64,000 bases of DNA from Roseobacter sp. (GTDB lineage Bacteria > Pseudomonadota > Alphaproteobacteria > Rhodobacterales > Rhodobacteraceae). Both the position numbers and the translations under genes were made by a program. Where the stretch lies: NCBI GenBank assembly GCA_024636495.1, contig JAGXGZ010000061.1, positions 1-64,000 of the forward strand, read 5' to 3'. Shown in pieces: positions 36,752 through 46,595 of the stretch. Position 1 is the stretch's first letter, and every line of letters begins with the position of its first letter. The notes beneath the pieces are model-generated. The model had not been told where the DNA came from. It worked only from the letters and a program-made list of their open reading frames with translations, and did not search any database.

Positions 36752-37504
36752 ATGACGATGTCCGACGACCGCGAAGAATTTGCGCGCAACGCTTCGAAAA
36801 ACGCAGCCGCATTAGGTGAAGACAAGGCCCTGTTTGAACAATCCAAGAAACTGGTTCTGGGTCTTGATAAATACGACTATTCCTATCTTTGGAGCTGGAT
36901 GGGCGTCCCGATCATTCAGATGCCCGCCGATGTTCTGGCCACCCAGGAAGTCATCTGGAACACCAAACCCGATATTATCATTGAAACTGGTGTTGCCCGG
37001 GGCGGGTCGGTTTTGTTTATGGCGTCGATTCTGGAAATGATGGGCAACGGGCAGGTGATCGGGGTCGATATTGATATCCGCGCGCACAATCGCGAAAGCA
37101 TCGAAAGCCATCCGATGTCAAAGCGCGTCACCTTGATCGAAGGCGGATCTGTTGACGAAGACACGCTTGCCAAGGTGCGCAAGGAAATCCCGGAAGGTGC
37201 GCGGGTCATGGTTATTCTTGACAGTGATCACAGCCGTGACCACGTCCTGGCCGAATGTCGCGCCTACGGCCCGATGGTGACGCCGGACTGTTACCTCGTC
37301 GTGGCAGACACACTTGTCGGACATCTGACCGAAGACGAAGCGCCCAAGAAACGGTCTCACATCTGGTTCAAGGGCAATGAGCCCCTTGCGGCGATGAACG
37401 ACTATCTGGCGGAAAATGATCGCTTTGAGATTGATCCCGTGATCAATGGTAAACTTGTGCTGTCATCCTCGCCGGGTGGATATCTACGATGCACAAAAGC
37501 CTGA
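36752..37504 (+). CDS. CmcI-like (cephalosporin hydroxylase family) methyltransferase
   Basis: A 250-residue protein with the family features IIETGVARGGSVLFMASI (SAM-binding loop), GVDIDIRAHNR and LDSDHSRDHV. The CmcI family, despite its name, includes many sugar O-methyltransferases, as in rhamnose methylation of surface polysaccharide. It overlaps the next gene by 16 bases. Role in the cluster is inferred to be sugar methylation. Confidence 0.75.
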   Translation: MTMSDDREEFARNASKNAAALGEDKALFEQSKKLVLGLDKYDYSYLWSWMGVPIIQMPADVLATQEVIWNTKPDIIIETGVARGGSVLFMASILEMMGNGQVIGVDIDIRAHNRESIESHPMSKRVTLIEGGSVDEDTLAKVRKEIPEGARVMVILDSDHSRDHVLAECRAYGPMVTPDCYLVVADTLVGHLTEDEAPKKRSHIWFKGNEPLAAMNDYLAENDRFEIDPVINGKLVLSSSPGGYLRCTKA

Positions 37505-38049
37505 CGACGCGGCTTCGGGATATCAGGTCAAACGATCATGCTGAAATTGATCGGTTGCGGTCAGATGTGGCATTGCAAAAGCTGCTTTTGGGCGCGCGCG
37601 AACCGATCACCGAAAAAGCTTCGGACTGGCTTGAGCGGCGCAGTGGTGATGGCTGGACCAGCGCAGTGACAGATCAGACGGACGCTTTTCTTGGCTATGT
37701 CCAGATTGGCAGCATTCACCGCGACAGCCGCACCGCGTGGTTCGGAATTTGCCTGATCGAAAAGGCGCGGGGGCGCGGGCATGGGGCCGACGCTACACAG
37801 CTTGCCTTATCGCATGCGCGCGACCGGATGAATTTGCGCAAAGTCTTGTTAAAGGTGCGGGCTGACAACCCCGCGGCGCAGCTTTACGGGAAAATCGGAT
37901 TTCGAACCGTGGGGACATTGTGCGAGGAATACGATTCAGGCGACAGTATCCATGATGTGAAAATCATGGAAATCTTACTTGGTGGGCAAGCTGGTGAACC
38001 ATCAATTCGGCACCAACCAGCATCGGCTATGGATTTGAGGACTAGATGA
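37489..38049 (+). CDS. GNAT-family N-acetyltransferase
   Basis: A 186-residue protein. The acetyl-CoA loop is read as KARGRGHGADATQLALSHA, preceded by FGICLIE and followed by KVLLKVRADNPAAQLYGKIGFRTVG, all typical of GNAT/RimJ-like enzymes. Its start overlaps the CmcI-like gene, and its end overlaps the next start by 4 bp (ATGA). Likely acetylates an amino sugar made by this pathway. Confidence 0.8.
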   Translation: MHKSLTTRLRDIRSNDHAEIDRLRSDVALQKLLLGAREPITEKASDWLERRSGDGWTSAVTDQTDAFLGYVQIGSIHRDSRTAWFGICLIEKARGRGHGADATQLALSHARDRMNLRKVLLKVRADNPAAQLYGKIGFRTVGTLCEEYDSGDSIHDVKIMEILLGGQAGEPSIRHQPASAMDLRTR

Positions 38050-38855
38050 TCAAAGATTTCAACGACAACGGCTATATCATTATCCCCGGCTTTTTTGACA
38101 TTGAGACACAGGTAAAGCCGATCCAGCGGGGTATTCAGCGTATTATCGCAATGGTTGCCGACAAATATGGCGTTGACGCACCCTGCGATACTGTTGAGCT
38201 GGCGATGACAAAAGGCATCATGGCCATCGCGCAGTCTGACCGGTCCCGCGCAGCCGAAGTCTACGATGCCGTCAAGCAAATCCCTGAATTCATGCAACTG
38301 GTCAGCCAGCCCAAAAATGCCGACATATTTCGCGAATTGCGCCCGCAAAGTGATCCAGGCTTGGCCGCTGGTGGATACGGCATCCGGATGGATTTCCCGT
38401 CAGAAGACAAATTTCGCGCCTTTTGGCATCAGGAATTTCCCGCCCAATTGCGCAGCCCGGACGGGATCGTATTTTGGACCCCTTTGATGCCTGTGACCTC
38501 GGATATGGGGCCCGTAGAACTTTGCCCCGGCTCCCATAAGGACGGTATCGTTCCGGTGGTCAAGGACGATGGCGGGGCGGGTAAAACCGGGGCATACGCC
38601 TTGCGTTTGCACGAGGAAGAAAAACGGCTTGCGAAATACGAGTCTGTTGCCCCTCTGACCCAGCCGGGAGATCTGATCTTGATGGACTTCCTGACGCTGC
38701 ATCAATCGGGGGCGAACCGGTCGGACCAACCGCGTTGGTCGATGCAGTTTCGGTGGTTCAATTTCAACCATCCCGTCGGTCGTCAGATCGGCTGGAAAGG
38801 TGCCTTTGCCGAAGGCGTCGATTTCGCCACTGTTCTGCCCGAGCTGCTCGCATGA
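38046..38855 (+). CDS. Phytanoyl-CoA dioxygenase-like Fe(II)/2-oxoglutarate oxygenase
   Basis: A 269-residue protein of the PhyH family. The distal iron histidine lies in TLHQSGANRS and the 2-oxoglutarate-binding arginine in RWSMQFRWFN. The proximal motif reads WHQEFP, that is H-x-E instead of the usual H-x-D. GPVELCPGSHKDG is another family landmark. Such enzymes hydroxylate small molecules and sugar-derived chains. Its neighbours suggest a decorated glycan. Confidence 0.75.
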   Translation: MIKDFNDNGYIIIPGFFDIETQVKPIQRGIQRIIAMVADKYGVDAPCDTVELAMTKGIMAIAQSDRSRAAEVYDAVKQIPEFMQLVSQPKNADIFRELRPQSDPGLAAGGYGIRMDFPSEDKFRAFWHQEFPAQLRSPDGIVFWTPLMPVTSDMGPVELCPGSHKDGIVPVVKDDGGAGKTGAYALRLHEEEKRLAKYESVAPLTQPGDLILMDFLTLHQSGANRSDQPRWSMQFRWFNFNHPVGRQIGWKGAFAEGVDFATVLPELLA

Positions 38856-39976
38856 TTGCGGCCACGAACTGCCGCGTGTGTGGCACCCCATGTCCCGATG
38901 CTGCGTTCGATGATGCAGGCCCGTCGCTGACGTCGATCCGAACTGTGATCGACGTCCCGACGCAGGTTTTTCTGTGCGAAAACTGCGGGCATGCGCAAAG
39001 CCCCGATCTGCCCGATCTCGAGGATTTTTATGACACCCAATACCGCATCTCGCTTGATATTGACGGGCATGACCAGCTTTATGAAAACGCCGCTGGCGAA
39101 CAGGTGTTTCGCACGGCCTATCAGGCCGAAATGGTCTTGGATATTGCCCCGCCAATAGGGGCGAAAATTCTTGATTTTGGCGCAGGCAAAGCCACAACCT
39201 TGCAACGCATCGTCGAGGCACGCCCGGATCTGCAACCGTTCGTTTTCGATGTATCGACTGATTATGTGTCTCATTGGGCGACGTGGATTCCCGAAAGCCA
39301 GCAATCTACCTATCAGCTGCCTGACGAATGGAGCGGCCAGTTTGATTTCATCACGGCCCATTTTGTTTTGGAACATGTCGCAGACCCGGTCGCTATCTTT
39401 CAAGATTTGCGCCGTTGTCTGGCCCCCAAAGGACAATTGTTTTTCACCGTGCCGGATGCGGATGGGAACACCGGTGACCTGCTGGTTGTCGACCATCTAA
39501 ATCACTTTTCGCGCGCAAGCCTGTTGGCGGCGCTTGGCCGTGCGGGGCTGGTGGCCACGTCGATAGACACCGACCGTTTCGGTGGGGCCTTTGTTGTTGT
39601 CGCAAGACCGGGCGAGGCCTTTGATGTGCCACCCCCTGACACGCGGCCCGCGCAGGCAAGTTTGGATGCTTGGGCCAAAACGCTGCTGATGCTGCGTGAG
39701 CAAACTTTACCGACCCCAATCGCGATATATGGTGCCGGATTTTACGGCAGCGTCATCGCGGCGCGGCTTGCCAATACCCCTGAGTGTTTTCTGGACCGCA
39801 ATCCGTTCCTGCAGGGGCAATTGCATCTGAACAGTCCGGTCTTGTCGCCTGAAGACTGTCCTGCGGATGTAAAAACGGTTGTTGTCGGGCTAAATCCGAA
39901 ACGGGCCCGTGAAATTTTAAGCTCCAACATCGCGTGGCTGCCAGAGCAGGCGGAATTGATCTATCTCGACGGGTAA
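38852..39976 (+). CDS. C-methyltransferase-like protein with N-terminal zinc-binding domain
   Basis: A 374-residue protein beginning at ATG 38852, overlapping the previous stop by 4 bp. CRVCGTPC and CENCGHAQ near residues 7-55 form a zinc-binding module, as in NovU/TylC3-type sugar C-methyltransferases. The SAM domain follows (KILDFGAGKATTLQRIVE), then HFVLEHVADP. The C-terminal third carries IYGAGFYGSVIAARL, a Rossmann-like segment typical of this three-domain family. Probably a sugar C-methyltransferase. Confidence 0.78.
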   Translation: MIAATNCRVCGTPCPDAAFDDAGPSLTSIRTVIDVPTQVFLCENCGHAQSPDLPDLEDFYDTQYRISLDIDGHDQLYENAAGEQVFRTAYQAEMVLDIAPPIGAKILDFGAGKATTLQRIVEARPDLQPFVFDVSTDYVSHWATWIPESQQSTYQLPDEWSGQFDFITAHFVLEHVADPVAIFQDLRRCLAPKGQLFFTVPDADGNTGDLLVVDHLNHFSRASLLAALGRAGLVATSIDTDRFGGAFVVVARPGEAFDVPPPDTRPAQASLDAWAKTLLMLREQTLPTPIAIYGAGFYGSVIAARLANTPECFLDRNPFLQGQLHLNSPVLSPEDCPADVKTVVVGLNPKRAREILSSNIAWLPEQAELIYLDG

Positions 39977-40004
39977 ACGCAGCGGCTGGTGGCTTGCTTG
40001 ATAA

Positions 40005-40919
40005 TCACTCCACCCGTGTCAGATCGCGCTTTTTCTGGCCGACGCTCCGCACGATCTCTCCGATTTGGGTGAATTGATCTGACAGGGGGTTAGTCTTGCG
40101 CCAGACCATGCCCAGCGTGCGGGTCGGCGCAGGGCTGGGGAATTTAACAATGGATGCATCCGATGAACGCGCCTCAAGACTGATTGCGATCTCTGGGATC
40201 AGGGTAACACCCATGCCCGCGCCGACCATCTGCACCAATGTGGACAGTGAACTGCCTTCCATCAACTGGCGCGGCTGCGCATCGGATATCTGGCAGACCG
40301 AAAGCGCTTGATCCCGAAAGCAGTGCCCCTCTTCGAGCAAAAGCAGGCGCATCGTCTTAAGCAGCTTGGGGCTGGGGATCGGTTTGCCTGCGTCCCCCTT
40401 GGGCCGTACAAGCGCGAATTCTTCGTCGAACAACGCAACCTCGTGCAGGTTCGGTTCCGAAATCGGCAGGGCGACGACAGCAAGATCAAGAAGGCCTTCG
40501 GACAGATCCTCTATCAGCGATTTTGTCATTGATTCGCGGACTTCGAGTTCAAGTTGTGAAAACCGCGCAGTTAGTGCGACCATGATCTCGGGCAAAAGAT
40601 AGGGGGCAACGGTGGGAATGATCCCCAGCCGCAAACGGCCCGCCAATGGCCCCTTGGCGGCGCGCACGAGATTGTCCAGCTCTTCCACCGCGAGCAGGAT
40701 CTGACGGCCCTTGGTGATAAAATCATGGCCAAGCGTGGTCAGCCTGATCTTTGGGGCGCTGCGTTCCACCAATGTTGCGCCGACCATGCGTTCAAGTTCC
40801 TTGACTTGCAGGGACAGCGCGGGCTGCGAGATCGAGCAGGCCTCGGCGGCATGGCCGAAATGCTGATAGCGGGCCAAGGCATCAAAATAGCGCAACTGTT
40901 TTAGGGTGATGTCTTTCAT
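40005..40919 (-). CDS. oxyR: OxyR, peroxide-sensing LysR-family regulator
   Basis: A 304-residue LysR-type regulator with the OxyR sensing motif C200-FRDQALSV-C209, which matches the E. coli pair C199/C208 in spacing and sequence. The DNA-binding helix is at SISQPALSLQVKELE. It is divergent from katG, its classical target, with 128 bp between the start codons. Oxidation of the cysteine pair by peroxide is expected to activate katG. Confidence 0.92.
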   Translation of the reverse strand: MKDITLKQLRYFDALARYQHFGHAAEACSISQPALSLQVKELERMVGATLVERSAPKIRLTTLGHDFITKGRQILLAVEELDNLVRAAKGPLAGRLRLGIIPTVAPYLLPEIMVALTARFSQLELEVRESMTKSLIEDLSEGLLDLAVVALPISEPNLHEVALFDEEFALVRPKGDAGKPIPSPKLLKTMRLLLLEEGHCFRDQALSVCQISDAQPRQLMEGSSLSTLVQMVGAGMGVTLIPEIAISLEARSSDASIVKFPSPAPTRTLGMVWRKTNPLSDQFTQIGEIVRSVGQKKRDLTRVE

Positions 40920-43222
<2,303 letters not shown>

Positions 43223-43232
43223 CATGTTAATC

Positions 43233-43257
43233 GTCCGGGCAGCCTGTCTGCCCGGAC
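43233..43257 (+). terminator. Hairpin after katG
   Basis: Perfect 10-bp arms (GTCCGGGCAG and CTGCCCGGAC) with a 5-base loop lie 11 bp after the katG stop. There is no T-run, so termination may be weak or need Rho. Confidence 0.6.
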
Positions 43258-43524
43258 GGACCTTACAGCTTGAAACGGCGCATGCAGGGCAGGGTGGTTT
43301 CAAAGCGTTTGCGGATGACACCGCTCCCTTTTTCCCACAACCAAACCATATTTTCCGGCGGTCTTGTGGCCGCCCTTTTTTTCCGTGCTCGGCTTGCCGA
43401 GGCACTATTTTTGCGCGTGGGTTCCCTCGACGTCGTGACACGTCCAACATAACGGGTTGCATATTAGAACCTGATCGCGCTCTATTGCGCCATCAATTAT
43501 AACAATTCAGGGACGTCGCCAGAT
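43258..43524. other. Intergenic region upstream of choX
   Basis: About 267 bp with no gene that I can support. A promoter and choline-responsive operator for choXWV are expected here but I cannot place them. Confidence 0.4.
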
Positions 43525-44448
43525 ATGAAAATTCTCGCCACCACCACAGCCCTTTCGCTTAGCCTTGCCACCAGCCTTGCCGCTGCGGGATGTGAAGAAA
43601 TCACCTTTTCCGATGTCGGCTGGACAGACATCACCGCCACCACAGCCGCGACCACCGTCGTGCTGAAGGCTTTGGGCTATCAAACGGACATTAAAATCCT
43701 GTCCGTCCCCGTGACATACACCGCGATGGCCGCTGGTGATGTCGATGTGTTTCTGGGCAACTGGATGCCCACAATGGAGGCCGATATCGCGCCCTACCGC
43801 GAGGCAGGCACCGTCGAGAGCGTGCGCGCCAACCTGACTGGCGCCAAATACACGCTGGCCGTCAACAAGGCCGCCGCCGACATGGGGATCACCACATTTG
43901 CCGATATCGCGGCGAACGTCGACGCGCTTGAGGGAACGATCTATGGCATCGAGCCGGGCAATGACGGTAACCGCCTGATCCAGTCAATGATCGAGGCTAA
44001 CGCCTTTGACCTGAAGGAATTCGAGGTCAAGGAATCGTCCGAACAAGGCATGCTGGCGCAGGTCAAACGCGCCACAGGCAAGAACGAGCCGGTTGTCTTT
44101 CTGGGCTGGGAGCCACACCCGATGAATGCTAATTTCGAGCTGACCTATCTTGAGGGCGGTGATGATTTCTTTGGCCCGGATCTGGGCGGCGCGTCGGTCT
44201 ACACCAACACCCGCGCTGGTTTTGCTGAAGAATGCCCCAACCTTGGGACGCTGCTGGGCAACCTGGAATTCACGCTTGCCATGGAAAACGAGATCATGGG
44301 GGCCATCCTTGACGACGGCCAAGACCCAGACGAAGCCGCGACAGCCTGGATCAAGGCCAACCCGGCCGTGCTTGATGCTTGGCTGGCAGGTGTCACCACG
44401 ATGGATGGTGGCGACGCGATGATGGCTGCCAAGACCCTCGTCGAATAA
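43525..44448 (+). CDS. choX: ChoX, periplasmic choline/betaine-binding protein
   Basis: A 307-residue ABC substrate-binding protein of the OpuAC family, with a signal peptide (MKILATTTALSLSLATSLAAA). Aromatic cage residues fit ChoX of Sinorhizobium: W in DVGWTD, W in FLGNWMP and W in FLGWEPH. The context choX-choW-choV is the standard choline-uptake operon. Choline or a related betaine is the likely ligand, to be used as osmolyte or carbon and nitrogen source. Confidence 0.88.
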   Translation: MKILATTTALSLSLATSLAAAGCEEITFSDVGWTDITATTAATTVVLKALGYQTDIKILSVPVTYTAMAAGDVDVFLGNWMPTMEADIAPYREAGTVESVRANLTGAKYTLAVNKAAADMGITTFADIAANVDALEGTIYGIEPGNDGNRLIQSMIEANAFDLKEFEVKESSEQGMLAQVKRATGKNEPVVFLGWEPHPMNANFELTYLEGGDDFFGPDLGGASVYTNTRAGFAEECPNLGTLLGNLEFTLAMENEIMGAILDDGQDPDEAATAWIKANPAVLDAWLAGVTTMDGGDAMMAAKTLVE

Positions 44449-44465
44449 TGCAACGCGATTGATCA

Positions 44466-44495
44466 AAAGGGCCTGCCGCACGGTGGGCCCTTTTT
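44466..44495 (+). terminator. Hairpin between choX and choW
   Basis: AAAGGGCC and GGCCCTTT arms with a 12-base loop, followed by a T-run. Set directly after choX, it should make the binding protein more abundant than the permease and ATPase by partial termination or mRNA stabilisation. Confidence 0.75.
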
Positions 44496-44526
44496 GCTTG
44501 AAATACCCATCCTTGCGGAGACCTCC

Positions 44527-45360
44527 ATGAACTGGCTCACAGACAATAAAATCCCGATTGATGACGCCGCCGAAGCGCTATTTGACTGGTTGCTGATAAA
44601 CGCGGGATGGTTGTTTGACGGGCTTTCTGTCGCGATGGAGTGGTTGATTGACGCGATCTTGTGGGTTCTGCAAACGCCGCATCCTTTGGTGATCATCGCC
44701 GCATTCGCGGCAGTCACATGGCTGATCCAGCGCAATTGGAAAACGCCCTTGCTGATCGTGATCGGCTTTTTATTCATTCTCAACCAAGATTACTGGGAAG
44801 AAACCACCGAAAGCCTGACGCTGGTGCTGTCGGCCTGTGTGGTGTGCATGGGGGTTGGCGTTCCCATTGGCATTGCAGCGGCGCACCGGCCCAAACTATA
44901 CCGATATATGGCCCCGGTGCTGGATTTGATGCAAACCTTGCCGACCTTTGTCTATCTTATTCCAGCCATTGTGTTTTTCGGCATCGGCATGGTGCCGGGC
45001 CTGATCGCAACAGTGATTTTTGTGCTGCCGGCACCGATCCGGTTGACGCAGCTTGGCATCGCGTCCACGCCCAAATCCCTGCTTGAGGCCGCACAGGCCT
45101 TTGGTGCGAAACCCAGCCAGACCTTGTGGAAGATCGAACTGCCTTATGCTTTGCCGCAGATCATGACGGGGCTGAACCAGACGATCATGCTGTCGCTGTC
45201 GATGGTGGTCATCGCGGCCCTCGTCGGGGCTGACGGGCTGGGGGTTCCGGTGGTGAGGGCGCTCAATTCGGTAAACACGGGCCTTGGCTTTGAATCGGGT
45301 CTGATCATTGTGGTCGTGGCAATCATGCTGGACCGTATGCTGCGGGTGACACGTAAATGA
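44527..45360 (+). CDS. choW: ChoW, choline ABC transporter permease
   Basis: A 277-residue permease starting at ATG 44527 after GCGGAG; the in-frame TTG at 44494 lies inside the terminator hairpin and is rejected. It has about six membrane segments and the EAA-type loop KSLLEAAQAFGAKPSQTLWKIELP. It forms the membrane channel for ChoX-delivered choline. The last codons overlap choV by 4 bp. Confidence 0.88.
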   Translation: MNWLTDNKIPIDDAAEALFDWLLINAGWLFDGLSVAMEWLIDAILWVLQTPHPLVIIAAFAAVTWLIQRNWKTPLLIVIGFLFILNQDYWEETTESLTLVLSACVVCMGVGVPIGIAAAHRPKLYRYMAPVLDLMQTLPTFVYLIPAIVFFGIGMVPGLIATVIFVLPAPIRLTQLGIASTPKSLLEAAQAFGAKPSQTLWKIELPYALPQIMTGLNQTIMLSLSMVVIAALVGADGLGVPVVRALNSVNTGLGFESGLIIVVVAIMLDRMLRVTRK

Positions 45361-46397
45361 GCGCTGATATGAAATCCCCGAAAAACGCCGTCGAATTCGA
45401 CAATGTTTCGATCGTGTTTGGCGAGGCACCCGAAAAAGCGCTGCCGTTGATGGACAAGGGCCAGGACCGTGCCGAGATCGAGGTCGCGACGGGGCAGGTT
45501 CTTGGCGTGCATGATTGCACACTTGAGGTCGCGTCGGGTGAGATCCTTGTGCTTATGGGGCTTTCGGGGTCTGGAAAATCCACATTACTGCGCGCGGTCA
45601 ATGGGTTGAACCCGATGGCGCGCGGCACTGTGCGGGTCAATGACGGCAACTGGACCTGCGATGTCGCGACCTGTTCTGCCAACGAGTTGCGTCAGGTGCG
45701 GCGTGAATGTGTATCGATGGTGTTTCAGCAATTCGGCCTGCTGCCTTGGCGCAGCGTGCGCGAGAATGTGGCGCTTGGGCTTGAACTGGCGGATGTCCCC
45801 AAGGCTGAGCGGCTAGAGCGTGCAGACAAGCAACTGGCGCTTGTCGGGCTGTCAGACTGGGCTGACCGAAAGGTGGGCGATCTGTCGGGCGGGATGCAGC
45901 AGCGCGTTGGACTTGCGCGCGCCTTTGCGACCGAAGCCCCGATCTTGCTGATGGACGAGCCGTTTTCCGCGCTTGATCCACTCATCCGCACCCGTCTGCA
46001 AGACGAACTGCTGGACCTGCAACGCGAGTTGAAACGTACGATTATCTTTGTCAGTCACGATCTGGACGAGGCGTTCAAACTGGGCGGACGCATCGCCATC
46101 ATGGAAGGGGGGCGCATCGTGCAATGTGGCACCCCGCGCGAGATTTTTTCGAACCCCGCATCGGACTATGTCGCTGAATTTGTTGCTAATATGAACCCGC
46201 TTGGCGTGTTGACCGCACGCGATGTGATGGGGCCAATCGTAGGGACTGACGGCACGCCTGTCGCAGCCGAGACGCCGGTGGATGACCTTATCCATCAACT
46301 TGGCGACGAAGTTGCGCAGATTTCGGTGCAAGAAGACGGCAAGACCATTGGGACAGTCACAGCCAGCAGTATTATAGAGCGACTACAAACCCGTTAA
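45357..46397 (+). CDS. choV: ChoV, choline ABC transporter ATPase
   Basis: A 346-residue ABC ATPase: Walker A GLSGSGKSTLL, Q-loop VFQQFGLLP, signature LSGGMQQRVGLARA, Walker B ILLMDEPFSALDP and the H-loop ISHD-like IFVSHDLDEAF. A C-terminal regulatory segment of about 70 residues follows, as in glycine-betaine/choline ATPases of the OpuAA type. It powers ChoXW. Confidence 0.92.
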   Translation: MSADMKSPKNAVEFDNVSIVFGEAPEKALPLMDKGQDRAEIEVATGQVLGVHDCTLEVASGEILVLMGLSGSGKSTLLRAVNGLNPMARGTVRVNDGNWTCDVATCSANELRQVRRECVSMVFQQFGLLPWRSVRENVALGLELADVPKAERLERADKQLALVGLSDWADRKVGDLSGGMQQRVGLARAFATEAPILLMDEPFSALDPLIRTRLQDELLDLQRELKRTIIFVSHDLDEAFKLGGRIAIMEGGRIVQCGTPREIFSNPASDYVAEFVANMNPLGVLTARDVMGPIVGTDGTPVAAETPVDDLIHQLGDEVAQISVQEDGKTIGTVTASSIIERLQTR

Positions 46398-46595
46398 AGT
46401 AATCTAAGGTTGTATTCCAATATGGCTATAGGGGTTTTTCGAGGGCACCGTGGCAATATCTTGACCGCGCAGGCATTAAAGACGTTAATATACCTTCAAC
46501 AAGGTTAACGGTTTTCTTGTTTCGTTTCACACAGCGTGGCGCAGTTTTTGCGTCGACGTGCACCGTTCCAAATATTTCCAGAAGGGCCAAATTTT
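46398..46595. other. Intergenic region before the PLP decarboxylase gene
   Basis: About 200 bp. It has no clear hairpin. A promoter for the decarboxylase-peptidase pair is expected here. Confidence 0.4.
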
